Source: Podospora comata
Taxonomy: Eukaryota > Ascomycota > Sordariomycetes > Sordariales > Podosporaceae
Length of the DNA: 64,000 nucleotides
Direction: 5' to 3'
Assembly: GCA_017354895.1 (NCBI GenBank)
Contig: CP071495.1
Coordinates: 107,001 to 171,000 of the forward strand
Position numbers and translations under genes: made by a program. Under the pieces are notes generated by a model. It searched no databases and was not told the origin of the DNA. It saw only the letters and a list, made by a program, of their open reading frames with translations. This document shows positions 1 through 10,127 of the stretch, piece by piece. How positions within the stretch are numbered: position 1 is the stretch's first letter; each line of letters begins with the position of its first letter.

Positions 1-24
1 CTCTTTGCAAAGTCTCCGATCTAG

Positions 25-1001
25 ATGCAACTTTATACAGCAATCATTTTGATGTGGTCAATCACTCAAGGGGCCCTATCCCACTGTAAGCGCTTTCTTG
101 TACTCCCTGGAAGTTCAGTAAACAATACCTTGTAGGTAGGTGAACATATTTCAAGCTATACCCACTACTGAAACGCTCAAAGATATCTTCCACCAATTTC
201 TCCATAACGACACAATATTCACTTCTTTCAAGTACATCCGCCCCGTCCCTGCTGAAACGCCACTTCACATCACCGACAAGAACGACATTCGATGTAACCG
301 AGCAGGGGCCAATGGACAGTCAACAAATGTCTTGACAATCACAGCAGGCGACACCGTGGCGTTCAAGCCTACATCTTGGATCCATCATCCCGAGGCATAT
401 GCTGCTTACCTCTCTGCCGTCCCTCCTGGAAAAAGCATCTCCAATTACGCGGGTGACGGTGACTGGTTCAAGATTTGGGAGTTTGGAACATACCCCAACC
501 TCACAGCAGAGTCGGCATATCAACAAACTTGGTACGTCACGCTTTCTTTCAACCTCCTGCCTTTTTTTCCTCTTGGAGCGAAGATCCGCGTGCTAATGGT
601 GGACTTGTTCCCAATCGCAGGCGATTGTTGCAGACCCACTGACACTCCAAATCCCAACGGCCACCCACCGGGGAAGTATTTGCTACGATTTGAGCATGTG
701 GCACTGCATCTGGCCAGCCAGAGAGGTGGAGCCGAGTTCTACCCTTCTTGTGCCCACGTTGAAGTGCTGAACGCTGGATGGAAGAGCACCGGTCTTAGCC
801 CAGGACCGACAGCACGGTTCCCCGAGGCACACGAGGCAGAAGAACACGGCAAGTTGGTGTTCAATATATGGGACTTTGATGACGTGAGTGATGCCATGAT
901 ACAGTCTAGAAAGATAGGTATTGGGGCTGCTGACAAAACGACAGGTTCAACAGCTCAACAGCAGGAAGATGCCAGGCCCGCAAGTGTGGGATGGCCGCTG
1001 A
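25..1001 (+). pseudogene. AA9 lytic polysaccharide monooxygenase, four exons, with a frame break
   Basis: AA9 enzymes are secreted copper oxidases that cut cellulose or hemicellulose. Exon 1 (25-85) encodes a 19-residue signal peptide ending ALS, followed by His20, the expected N-terminal copper-binding His. Intron 86-155 joins to a run with YIRP and IRCN motifs, then a histidine pair (IHHPEAY), then GDWFKI. Exon 3 (from 621) holds YLLRFEHVALH and the copper-site Tyr region AEFYPSCAHV. Intron 884-944 (GTGAGT to ACAG) leads to a short last exon with the family's terminal PGP motif and a stop at 999-1001. Intron 2 runs from 532 or 536 to 620. Bases 621-668 read as LTLQIPT in one frame, while GKYLLR from 671 is in another, so about one base is missing in the C/G-rich run at 660-674. 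No CBM1 is present. Unspliced, one frame stays open to 1108, which would give a wrong insertion and tail. It is either a recent pseudogene or carries a sequencing error. Confidence 0.72.
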
Positions 1002-1319
1002 AAGTACAGAAATGGCATCTTGGCAATTTGGGGGCGGGTTGGGCAGCGTTCTCGCATTTTCTCCCAAGGAGCCAAGTCAGCAAGCGAGTATGCAGCCAAG
1101 AGATTTGACGCTGTGTGACGAACCCCTATCCAGAACCTCTGAAAGGGATACTAGTAGGAGGCACTTCTGAACAATCCTGGTTCGGTACAGCTAAACAGTG
1201 TTCAACAAATGGCTTGTCTCAATCACAATAGTCAAGATACTAACGATTGTGACTTGTAATGCATACTGCGGAACTGTCTATCTAACACCGGCCAGTTCCT
1301 CCGTATATATAGACCTCAG

Positions 1320-1395
1320 GATTCTGAACTGATCATGGCCAAGCCGCCCTGCTAGTGATCATGGTGATCATGCCGTGATCACCCTGATCATTCCC
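1320..1395. repeat. Cluster of five TGATCA palindromes
   Basis: TGATCA occurs five times in about 70 bases, three of them within CTGATCATGG, GTGATCATGG and GTGATCATGC contexts. The spacing is irregular. The block lies 3' of the AA9 gene and left of the AT-rich relic. It could be a clustered protein-binding site or a decayed tandem repeat; nothing further can be decided by eye. Confidence 0.45.
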
Positions 1396-1587
1396 TGATT
1401 GGCTAGTCCTTATCTAATCTAACGATTGGCTGAGGGCGTCCCGCGCCTCTCGTACTGTCCCTGTTGGCTTAACTGTGACACGCTGGCTCAGGGGGTGCTG
1501 TAATATTGTTGGGGCGTGCAATATCCAATCTATTTGAAGCCAACGTTACATAGCAGGCAGCAATTGTCAAATACGGTATGAGGTGAT

Positions 1588-2537
1588 TATTATACGAGCG
1601 AGGGTCTTTAGGTAGTACGGTAAGGTCGGACCTAATAGCTTTAGGTTTTATTACTAAAATAAAGATTTTGTTAATTTTAAATTAAAATAACTAATTTTAT
1701 ATACTCTCTTAATTAACCCTTAACTTAAAGCTGTTAAGTATTTTTCTTTAACTTCAATTTTCCCATAATTGTAATATCCTCCAAAAATTAGTTTTTTTTA
1801 GAATTATTCTCTTAATTTTTATTTAATAATATATTTTATTATTTTGATATATTTATTATTATTGATTATACATTTTTTAAGTTGTATTTTTTCATTTTTT
1901 ATAATAATCTTAAATTTATTTCTTTAAGTTTTTATATTAATGAGCTTACCTGTATTTTAACCTTGATGAAATTCTAAAATTTCATAAACTTATTAATTAA
2001 TATTACGTTGATGAAACTATCGATTAATATCTTATTATTATTTACGGAATGATTAATTATAAATGTCGATCTATTTTAATTTTAGATATAAAATATTAAT
2101 ATTTGCTATACTAAACCAAATTGTTTGAGTATTATTGTACTATAGTAAAATACTATTATTATTGATAGATTAAATATTTAAATTTTACATTATACAAAAT
2201 TTATACATCGTTTCATTAATAGCTTATTAAAGTATTAATAACTTAAGCTTAATAATTAATTTAGTGATAATATTCTACTTATTAATTTTTAAGTGATAAT
2301 GTTACTAAAAGATTTTAGTACTTAGGCTTATAAGCTTTGTTAAGTAATAAAACTATTAATAAAACAATTATTAAAATAAATTTCCGTAAAGTAATTAGTA
2401 TATTATTTTTAATTTATTAAATAAGCTTATAAGTTACATTAATATAGTAAATAATTACGTTAATTCTAATATTATACGAGGGATGGTTTCCAAATAGCAC
2501 GGTAAAGCCAGACCTAGTGGCTCAGGTCCCACTGCCA
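1588..2537. mobile_element. AT-rich, probably RIP-mutated repeat relic with flanking direct repeat
   Basis: From about 1630 to 2470 the sequence is almost only A and T, rich in TA and nearly free of CG, with no open frame. A segment of about 65 bases occurs at each edge in the same orientation (1588-1655 and 2470-2537). Both copies share ATTATACGAG, an ACGGTAA core and GACCTA. They differ mainly by C/T and G/A transitions, which is the pattern expected of repeat-induced point mutation in Sordariales. The layout resembles a small element with terminal direct repeats, or two copies of a short repeat with decayed DNA between them. No reverse transcriptase, integrase or transposase trace is readable. 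Confidence 0.6.
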
Positions 2538-2766
2538 AGGTAATAGTTTTGCTTATAGTGGGTCAGGATGACCAGTCCAACAGCAATATGCTGCTGTTGG
2601 TAGCTAGCGTCGGCGATCAATCACATCTTTCCCTCATGTTGTGCAAGGGGCAAAATCCTTGCGGCCGAACGAAAATATTCCCTCCTCTTATCCCCTTCCA
2701 GCCCCTCCCAGACATCATCAGTGAAGTTCGTGTTATTGTCTCTACCTACCTTATCTACTCAACAGC

Positions 2767-4608
2767 ATGGAGCATGATCCATTCAACCCCGAACACCAGC
2801 CCAAAAGCGAGCCACAAGTGGCTGTGACGGAGGCGTATACCTTTAACCAAGGCCCAGAGAAACACGAGACCGGATTAGCTCGGAGTCAGGCCTGGTGGCA
2901 CGCCTGGTGGTTAGAAGTAGTGTCTATGGTTGTCACTATTGGATGCTCAGTCGCCATCATCGCTATTCTCTGTGCATTTAACAGGCGTCCGATTACTGAC
3001 TGGACCGATAAAAGCAAACTTGCGGAAATCATCAGCCTTCCAACGACGTTGTCTATATTGGCAACAGCTGCGAACGCCACAACCACGCTCGTCCTCGGCA
3101 GTGCTATCAGCCAGTACAAATGGGTGTATTTCAAGGCCAAGAATCGTTCGTTGGCTGATCTGGATCTGTTGGACGGGACCAGCAGAGGGACTCTGTGGAA
3201 ATGCCTGGAGCTATTAGTGAAGAGGATGAAGACACTGGCGAGCTTGGGTGCTATTGCCATGATCCTGTCACTCGCCGTCGGTCCATTCTATCAACAGACG
3301 GTCCAGCTTACCGAGTGGGATGTGCCAAGTGACGACGGGAAGGCCTCATTTGGGCTTGCTCATCAGTACATCGCTAGTGGGCGTCCAAACTTTGCCGCCG
3401 GCGGTGGTGCTGACGCCAGTTTGCCAAGTGCCTTCCAAGTTGAAGCTGCAACTGCCGACAGCCCGATGCAGGGTGCAATCTACAGAGGGTTATTCAACCT
3501 TGATGGCCCTGCTATATTCAACTGTACCTCGAACTGCACATGGCCAGATCCCGGGGCGAGCAAGCCCTATGTCTCGCTAGGCTTTCGCAGTGATTGTGCG
3601 AATGTCACAGAAGCAACTCTGCGTGCTTCAGGGTGGGACGATACCATCGAAGGTTCCCCTCGAGGTATAAATATCACGACACCGGGAAATGTCACCTTGG
3701 ACACCCGCTTCTCGTTCACTTCGTACCAACCCGTTGTTGTTGTTGCAAGCAAGTCCCTCCTTTGGCACCAAATCAAAAACATCAATACCTCTCCATTCGA
3801 CTGGACTGGTGATACTGTGGGTCACACTATTGCTCGCATGGCTGTATTTCGATCAGAGTTGGATCCTCGCAACTTTGAACTCGTCAGCAGCAAGATGCAG
3901 GTTACCGAATGTGACCTCAGCCTTGTCGCCTATCGCTATTCCGATATCTCTGTATCCGACAGCAAACTCACGATCGGAAAGGAAGAGTTGATTCGGCTTC
4001 AGTCTGGTGTTGTAGAAAGACAAGATGACGGGAGGTTCATCGGTGTTTTTGACACAGTGGTGGATTCCTCCAGAACGGCAATTCCATTAAAGGTGTCCCT
4101 GGCAGACATTGGGGCCCTCACTTTGCTTTTCACCTCAACACGATTCATGGGCACGCTTTATGCAGGCGAGCCGCCCGATCGTAGTCGGATCCATCGGCCT
4201 TCCGGCATGGGGGATGCCTTTCTCGGAGGTGACATCACTGACCAACTTGTCATTGAAAGATTTGAAAGAATGGCGGAGAGCATGACTCTTCAGTTGCGGT
4301 CAACCAGCGATGTAACCGCTACCGGTATTAGTGTCTACTCTATTGTGCACTACAAGGTTGAGTGGGCATGGCTTGTTCTCCCGCTGGCAGTGCAGCTGAT
4401 CACACTGGTTTTCTTTTTCTGGGTCCTTGTCAGGAATCACCACAGTGGACTGCAGCATTGGAAAGACTCGGCACTTGCTGTCGTCAGTCACAGTCTACAG
4501 GCGGCGGATGAAGACATTTACCAGGTGGAAGTGATTGGACCCATGCATGTTGAGAAGATTCAGGAATTAAAAGACTGGGCCAATCGGACAAAGGCAAAAC
4601 TGCTGTAG
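2767..4608 (+). CDS. DUF3176 family membrane protein
   Basis: A single-exon protein of 613 residues. After a hydrophilic N-terminus it shows WWLEVVSMVVTIGCSVAIIA as a first membrane segment. A second hydrophobic stretch ends in LGSAISQYKW, followed by a LADLDLLDGTSRG motif. A third segment precedes GPFYQQTVQL. This order (tryptophan-rich entry, Q-K-W motif, D-x-x-SRG motif, Q-Q after the third helix) is the signature of fungal DUF3176 proteins. A long extracellular-type region with many N-x-S/T sites and cysteines follows, and a last membrane helix lies near residue 545. The family has no established function and is often variable between strains. The ATG at 2767 fits because the preceding leader is pyrimidine-rich and the frame carries no earlier in-frame ATG that would add conserved sequence. 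Confidence 0.8.
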   Translation: MEHDPFNPEHQPKSEPQVAVTEAYTFNQGPEKHETGLARSQAWWHAWWLEVVSMVVTIGCSVAIIAILCAFNRRPITDWTDKSKLAEIISLPTTLSILATAANATTTLVLGSAISQYKWVYFKAKNRSLADLDLLDGTSRGTLWKCLELLVKRMKTLASLGAIAMILSLAVGPFYQQTVQLTEWDVPSDDGKASFGLAHQYIASGRPNFAAGGGADASLPSAFQVEAATADSPMQGAIYRGLFNLDGPAIFNCTSNCTWPDPGASKPYVSLGFRSDCANVTEATLRASGWDDTIEGSPRGINITTPGNVTLDTRFSFTSYQPVVVVASKSLLWHQIKNINTSPFDWTGDTVGHTIARMAVFRSELDPRNFELVSSKMQVTECDLSLVAYRYSDISVSDSKLTIGKEELIRLQSGVVERQDDGRFIGVFDTVVDSSRTAIPLKVSLADIGALTLLFTSTRFMGTLYAGEPPDRSRIHRPSGMGDAFLGGDITDQLVIERFERMAESMTLQLRSTSDVTATGISVYSIVHYKVEWAWLVLPLAVQLITLVFFFWVLVRNHHSGLQHWKDSALAVVSHSLQAADEDIYQVEVIGPMHVEKIQELKDWANRTKAKLL

Positions 4609-4657
4609 AATACCTAGACTCGTAGCTTCAGGCTGGATACGTTACCCAATAAAACCA

Positions 4658-6228
4658 CTACTCAGAAGTGTCAGGTACCTTGCTCTTCTTGTACTCACCT
4701 CTCACTACCCGGCCACAAACATCCTTCAACACTCCTCCAACCCACTTAAAGTCCTGCAAGTCAAGGTAAACTTGCGCGCTGAGCCTGGCCCACCACCTTC
4801 CCTGAAAGACAAAGACTGCTACAAAAGTCTGATACTCCTCCATGAGCGTGTCAAGGACGTAGGAATGAACTGCTGGTTCCTCTCCACTTGCCTCGATATC
4901 CTCTGCCGGTAAAGGCAACGCCACATTGGTCATGGCGCATGCAGACATTGTTCCCTCCTTGTTATCCAATACCTCAGTTCCCAACGCCTCCGCCACCAGC
5001 CTGCCCCCTTCCCTTGCCATCTTGATCAGCTCGTCTCTAATTCTCACCTCACCACCAAGAACTTCCTCCCTCCACTTGATCGCGTCTTTGACACACAGGT
5101 AAGGTGCGTTATCCACCGTCCCCACAAACTGAAAGCCGTTCACAAAATAGCCCTTCCCATTGGGCGGCAGCGGGTTCACCCTTTTCAAGTTCTCACCCTG
5201 CAGTTCAGCCGCCTCAAACCCATGCGAAGTCGGCACCGTCGATCTGATCAGTCCTTGATTCCTCAAAGGGACGTAAAAGACCGCACAACCCCTCGGCACA
5301 TGCAACCACTTGTGACAGTTGGACACAAAAAAATCTGGATCAACCTCGCCGAGGTAGTTAAGCCCCACCATGCCTATCCCCTGGGCGCCATCAACGAGCG
5401 ATAGAATCCCATGCCTCTTGCATGAAGCAGTGATGGCTTCGAAAGGGAACCGGACCCCGGGATTCGAGCTGACCACATCAAACAGCGCCAGCCTGACTCT
5501 CCTCCCCTCCTTTTCCACCTCTTGCACCGCTTTCTCAAAGTTCTCAACGATATCCCCGTCTGGACAGGGGTATAGAATGGGCACACATCGACTGTGAACC
5601 AATCCACGGTTGTACTCCACCACATAATCCACCGTCTTTGCACACCCGCCGTAGATAGTCTCAAAGTACAGGATCTCGTCTTTCCCATCCTTGTTCCACA
5701 CGATGTTACGGAGCACCGTGTTGACGCCCATGGTGGCGTTGGACACAAAGACGCATGTCTCCGTTGGGACACCCAAAAGCTTGGCCACGGCAGCGCGGGA
5801 CTCATCGAGGAGCTGAGGGTATGTATATCGGATGAAGGGATCGGGCTTCGCTTCTGCTTGGTCTTGATATTGCCTCATCAAGTTGCGGATGTGGGAGGGG
5901 ATGGTGCCAAATGAGCCTGCCACGGTGTCAGTCAGTCGATTGTTTGCAGCCTGGCTAAAAGGAGGAGCAAAGACCGGGAGATGGACGAACCGTGGTTGAG
6001 ATTGCGGTACGAAGGATCAAACAAGAATTCAGAGTCGCGAAGGGCGCGGCCAAACTTGACAGGTTCAGACCTGGTCCGGCCGCATGTGGGTAACTCTGAG
6101 GTGGTGTCGCCCATGATGACTTGGTGGTTGGCTGGGATGCCCGGAGTACTAGGAATGAAGCAGTTCAAATCAGGGTGGACAATATAATAAGTCTGCCCTA
6201 ATAACTCGTCAAATGGATTGGTTGTCAT
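4658..6228 (-). CDS. Class V aminotransferase-like PLP enzyme (isopenicillin-N-epimerase/LolT-like)
   Basis: Two exons on the minus strand (6228-5991, then 5916-4658) are joined by a 74-nt intron (GTTCGT to GGCAG), giving 498 residues. The junction restores LNHGSFGTIP, the conserved N-terminal motif of this family. Further marks are [13 protein letters not shown] for the cofactor phosphate pocket, DGAQGIGM, and [14 protein letters not shown], whose Lys should bind pyridoxal phosphate. Relatives include isopenicillin N epimerase-like proteins, cysteine desulfurase-like lyases and LolT of loline clusters, so the substrate cannot be named. No signal peptide is visible; a cytosolic place is likely. 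Its neighbours (DUF3176 protein, PEBP) give no pathway context. Confidence 0.85.
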
Positions 6229-6583
6229 GAGTCAAGGATGACTCGACGTCAAATAGTGAAACCCTTGCACTTGGATCCTCGACTGATCTACACCCCCACC
6301 TGCCCGGTCAACGGTTTTGGGCCAAGTTGGTACCACATCTCTCCACACTGGGCTTGCATCGTGCATAATTTGGATAATAACGTGATACCGATTGTATTCC
6401 AAAGGGCGGACTCTTCACAGTGCCCCATGTCCCGGTGTGAGGACGCCGCCAGTCGGCTAGAAAGGGGTTTGTGTTCACAAACTAGCAAGCCGCGGCCAGC
6501 CGAGCAACCCTCAACATGAAAAAAGACCACTCAAGCTCGGCTACGCTTCCGAATACCGAGGTAATCAAAACCCCTCACTTGGC
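6229..6583. other. Short intergenic stretch between two minus-strand genes
   Basis: This holds the upstream region of the class V enzyme and the 3' side of the PEBP gene. I see no coding frame with family character and no clear TATA box. Confidence 0.5.
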
Positions 6584-7499
6584 TCAGTGCTTCTTGTTTT
6601 GAGCATAGAAGAAATTGGCACCTAAAAGATATCATGAGCGACTGCTGTGGCAGGTAAGGTATGGCGTACTTTGTTTGGAAAAATGACTCACCAACAGGAA
6701 CAAGCCCATTCTCTGCAGCCCATTCTCTCACCCCTTTCGTGTCTTTGTCTCCATCATTGCCAACGTCATATCCCCAATGCTTTCTTGCACTCGGCCGCGA
6801 CAAGTGCAGCTTTTCAGTAGTACCGTTGGCAGGGGCAAATGCCAACAGAACATACCGATGTTTCCCTGTCTTCTCGGGTGGTGATGGAGGCTTGTACCCC
6901 ATGATCTCATCAGAAAAGGTAGGGCTAATCCCAGATGAGGTCGGCACGCCTATTGCGATCCAATGGCAAAACTCGGACCATTTCGGATCATCGCGCGATG
7001 GAGCATCCGGATCCGTCATGGTGATAACGTAAGTAACGCCTTTCTTCCAGAGGCTAGGCTTGGATGCCATCAGTTTTACTGAAGGGGCTGATTCGAGCAG
7101 GGAAGGTTCGAGGGTGTTGCCAAGGTCGGCGTGAGTGTGATGATGGGAAGACCATGTGGCGTTCATCAAAAGTGAAGGAAGAAAATCGTCAATGACTATG
7201 GTGAAGCTCAGCATCTACCCTGGTGATCAACATGAGCTCTGATAATATAAACGAACCAGTAGGGATGATTTGGGCATCCTGGAGCCTACGGTGTAGCACC
7301 TCACGTTAGTTTGGTCGTCTAGGAGCAAGCAGTCAAACATATCGTACGCTTTCTGTACATCGTCTTGGGTGTTCCAGAGACTATTACCGGTCTTCGGGAG
7401 AGGATGCTGCTCGTTGACAATAACAATTGCCCCAGCAGCAAAGGGTCCAATGAGTATAAAGAGGTGCAATAGGAGGCTGTACAATGTCATTATGGTCAT
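6584..7499 (-). CDS. Phosphatidylethanolamine-binding protein (PEBP/TFS1-like), probably secreted
   Basis: The core exon (7214-6692) contains the PEBP signatures DPDAPSRDDPKW, CHW and GKHRYVLLAF, with VIDDFLPSL and LGNTLEPSL before them. These form the ligand pocket of proteins that bind phospholipids or inhibit carboxypeptidase Y and kinases. A 70-nt intron (6691-6622, GTGAGT to TTTTAG) leads to a 12-codon last exon ending GANFFYAQNKKH, the typical family tail; without this splice the protein ends in nonsense. Upstream, an exon from 7499 to 7305 encodes a hydrophobic leader (LYSLLLHLFILIGPFAAGA) that looks like a signal peptide. It joins in frame through a 90-nt intron (7304-7215, GTGAGG to GTAG). 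That first exon is the least certain part: another donor at 7256 also keeps the frame, and an internal start at 7214 would give a shorter cytosolic form. Confidence 0.75.
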
Positions 7500-7962
7500 T
7501 TCTCTGCTTGGTGCAAAATCCTGAAGTGAGCTGGACACGAAGTAGATACCTAGAATGAATGCAAACACCTACCTACATAAAGCTCAGTTGAGCAGTGGAC
7601 CCAAAATGATGTCACCATTTCTACCTTAGCTGCATCACTCGAGCCCCACCTCCAACAGAACTGTATGTAACTGGCAAAATAAACTGCAAACGCTGGTGAT
7701 TTTCCTCACTTCTCATGGTGCATTTACACATGAAGGATATGAGCAAGCTCAAGTACACAAATGCCATGAATTTCACTGCCTCATACCTCATGTGTAATTA
7801 TCGATGAAGAGTGATCTTCTCTGTGATATCTATGCAACTCTATAGGTAGGTGCGGCGGTAGCCCGCGCTTATCTAATCATTCCTCGCAATAGAAAGCATC
7901 CTCTCATTGTGAATAGCCTTGGCTAAACATATATGTGCCCACATGCACCGTCCATTTAGTAT
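7500..7962. other. Intergenic region
   Basis: No gene is supported. The stretch lies upstream of the PEBP gene and downstream of the small secreted protein gene. It contains one CCTACCTA motif of the type scattered through this window. Confidence 0.5.
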
Positions 7963-8258
7963 TTAGTGGGGACCAGGCTCGCAGTCGGGAGCGTAGATGG
8001 CCTCTGTCAACACCGTTAGAACATGCATAAGTAAAGGCAGCAGTAGTGAGAAGGCGTACTGCACTTGGCATCGCAGTCCTTGTTACATTGAACAACATCG
8101 GGGACGTTGACGCAAAACTTGTAGAGGCAATCTGAGATGCAGGTCCAGAAAGCCTCAGGAAGCTTAACGCAAGGAGGCTGGTCCTGCGGAGCTGGAGCCG
8201 GAGCAGCGGCGGCAGTGATGGCAAGGGCAAGGACCCCGAATGATATGGCGAAGCGCAT
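7963..8258 (-). CDS. Small secreted cysteine-rich protein
   Basis: Two exons (8258-8060 and 8003-7963) are joined by a 56-nt intron (GTACGC to GACAG), giving 79 residues. The first 19 or so (MRFAISFGVLALAITAAAA) form a clear signal peptide, followed by a short Pro/Ala segment. The mature part has eight cysteines, in the order PPC, WTC, SDC, KFC, QC, KDC, AKC and PDC, so four disulfides are possible. The splice adds the tail KAIYAPDCEPGPH and thereby the eighth cysteine, which supports it. Without the splice the frame runs on into CCLYLCMF. I recognise no family (not a hydrophobin spacing, not CFEM). Proteins of this build act outside the cell as effectors, antimicrobials or wall components; which one applies here is unknown. 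Confidence 0.75.
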
Positions 8259-10127
8259 CTTGGGCGTAGAGGTTTGTGGATTGTTTGTTGGTTGATGAGT
8301 TCAATGTAGTAGGTTGTCGAGAGGGGAAAACAGCCGCATGTAGTGCTTGAAATAGTTGGCCCAAGGAGCAGGAGCAACCGCAGACTTTGGGGAGGTGAAT
8401 TACCTAACCCAAGGTAGGTGCTCCCGTGATGGAGCGCTGCATCCCAAGTTCTGATATCTTTTTAGGATGTGTTTCCGACTTTGACCCTCCTGAATTGAGT
8501 AAGTGGGGTAATGATAGTAAGGGAATTGCCGTGCATATCCGCCCATCACATGCTTCTTATCATCAGAAGAAATGACTGCGTCCCATATACTAATAACCTG
8601 CTAGCATACCTACCCCTTCGGTGACGAATGCCCCAGGTCAGTTCTGGCCCGGGCCACGATCAGGGTGATATTCGCACATCAAAGCGGATTTACATGAGGT
8701 AGTTACCTAACTAGGCGGGCAGTCATGTATTATTCTCTTCTGATTGAAAATTCCAACTGTTTCTGAGCTAGACCTTCATCTCCCACGCACAGCAACACTA
8801 TTGCCAACTGTATTGCTTGATACCTATCCACCCGGCCTTTTCTATTTTTTTAGTTTTTTACTGTTATGTACACACAGCTATACTGTTTTCTTCCTCATCA
8901 TAGTTATTTATCTTATCTCGTTTTATATTTTCTATCTACAAGCCTGGTTGCTATATCGGCTTCGGTTACCAATCTTCCTTTCCTCTTTTCTTTCTCCTTA
9001 AACGACAATGCATTTATGCCACAGCTTACCTTGCCCCCATTTACCAGCACCACCAAATTGCTGCGGCCTGTATCTCTACCATGCTTAAAGATGTCAAGAG
9101 TACCTAGTTATCCTCACTGATGCTGGTACAGAAAGGGCTGCTACTGTTTATCGAAAAAGTCTATAGTACCTCTACAAATCGAGGTGTACAGTTGCAAGCG
9201 TCTCAATGGGAAGAAGCACGCATCTGTTTTACATCTTATTACTTACTTAGGTGCCATACCTTGCAGCCTTACCGGATATTACCACAACACTGCCACTCTA
9301 TACTCATCAAGCGACAACAATTGCTTCTCGCTCCAACTCGACTGTCATGACTGTCTCGGACCCCACAGATCCAAATCGTATCTTCTTCACTGAGCTGAAC
9401 CATACTCCTATCGCTCTGTCTTCCACTCATTGTGGCGCCTTTCACCAAGCTAAAGTTCGACCAGAGAATGGTCGCTTTTTTGTGGTATTTCAGGGGCTGG
9501 CATTGTGTTTTTACTTGGGGTGTATTCAGTTACCGTGGGTGGCATTGTTGCCGCGCAAAATATTGGAAAAACTGCCAGCCATGTCAAGCTTTCTTGTTTT
9601 CGATGACTCTCACAAGTCTCAGGGTGATGATCGTGATGTTGCAGTGCGGGATGTGATAGAACTGGGTGCAAGGATGCAGTCCGGGCTCTGAAGGGGAGGC
9701 ACATGTACCCGAGAAGATCAGCCGAGGTAGATCCTCACACAAATAGCGCACACCATCCAACATTGTACAGAGTTCATGATTGCATTGCTTTTTCGCACGC
9801 CCCCTGAACTCCTGGCGAGAGGTAAAACAGGCAAAAACATCAATGGCAGCCATCCAATATCACCCCTGTAATCTAGATATTTTGTTGGTTGGTCTTTCCA
9901 CTCGAGCGAGCGACAACGGGATGATGTTGGGGCTCTTTTGGCCCAACATGCATCCGTTTAAGCCACATCATTGGTGCGGAACCTGACTGACTGTTTACAT
10001 ACCCACATTTAAATACAAGGCCTCACTCATTCTCTCCTGCTTCCCATCCTCTTCCCGTCATGTCTGTGGTTGACCATGGCAACCTCGGTGCTCTCGCTCT
10101 CATCATCAAAAGCACGCTCCATATCGA
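8259..10127. other. 1.9-kb gene-free interval
   Basis: Only short frames without recognisable character occur, the longest being 146 codons at 9251-9691 on the plus strand. Composition is mixed, with T-rich stretches around 8830-9000. The right end contains an ATTTAAATAC element near 10010, about 115 bases before the ceramide synthase start, that may serve as its TATA-like box. Confidence 0.5.

Larger units (their letters stand above)
1002..2766. other. Gene-free interval containing an AT-rich relic
   Basis: No coding region is supported here. The left part (1330-1400) carries a cluster of TGATCA palindromes. The centre is the AT-rich block described separately. The right part (2540-2766) is ordinary GC content and presumably holds the promoter of the DUF3176 gene that starts at 2767. 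Confidence 0.6.

Noticed and set aside
2549-2827. 92-codon plus-strand frame before the DUF3176 gene
   Set aside because: It overlaps the start of the DUF3176 gene in another frame and has no family character.
9251-9691. 146-codon plus-strand frame in a gene-free interval
   Set aside because: No signal peptide, domain or intron signals; the two other frames are open over similar lengths.
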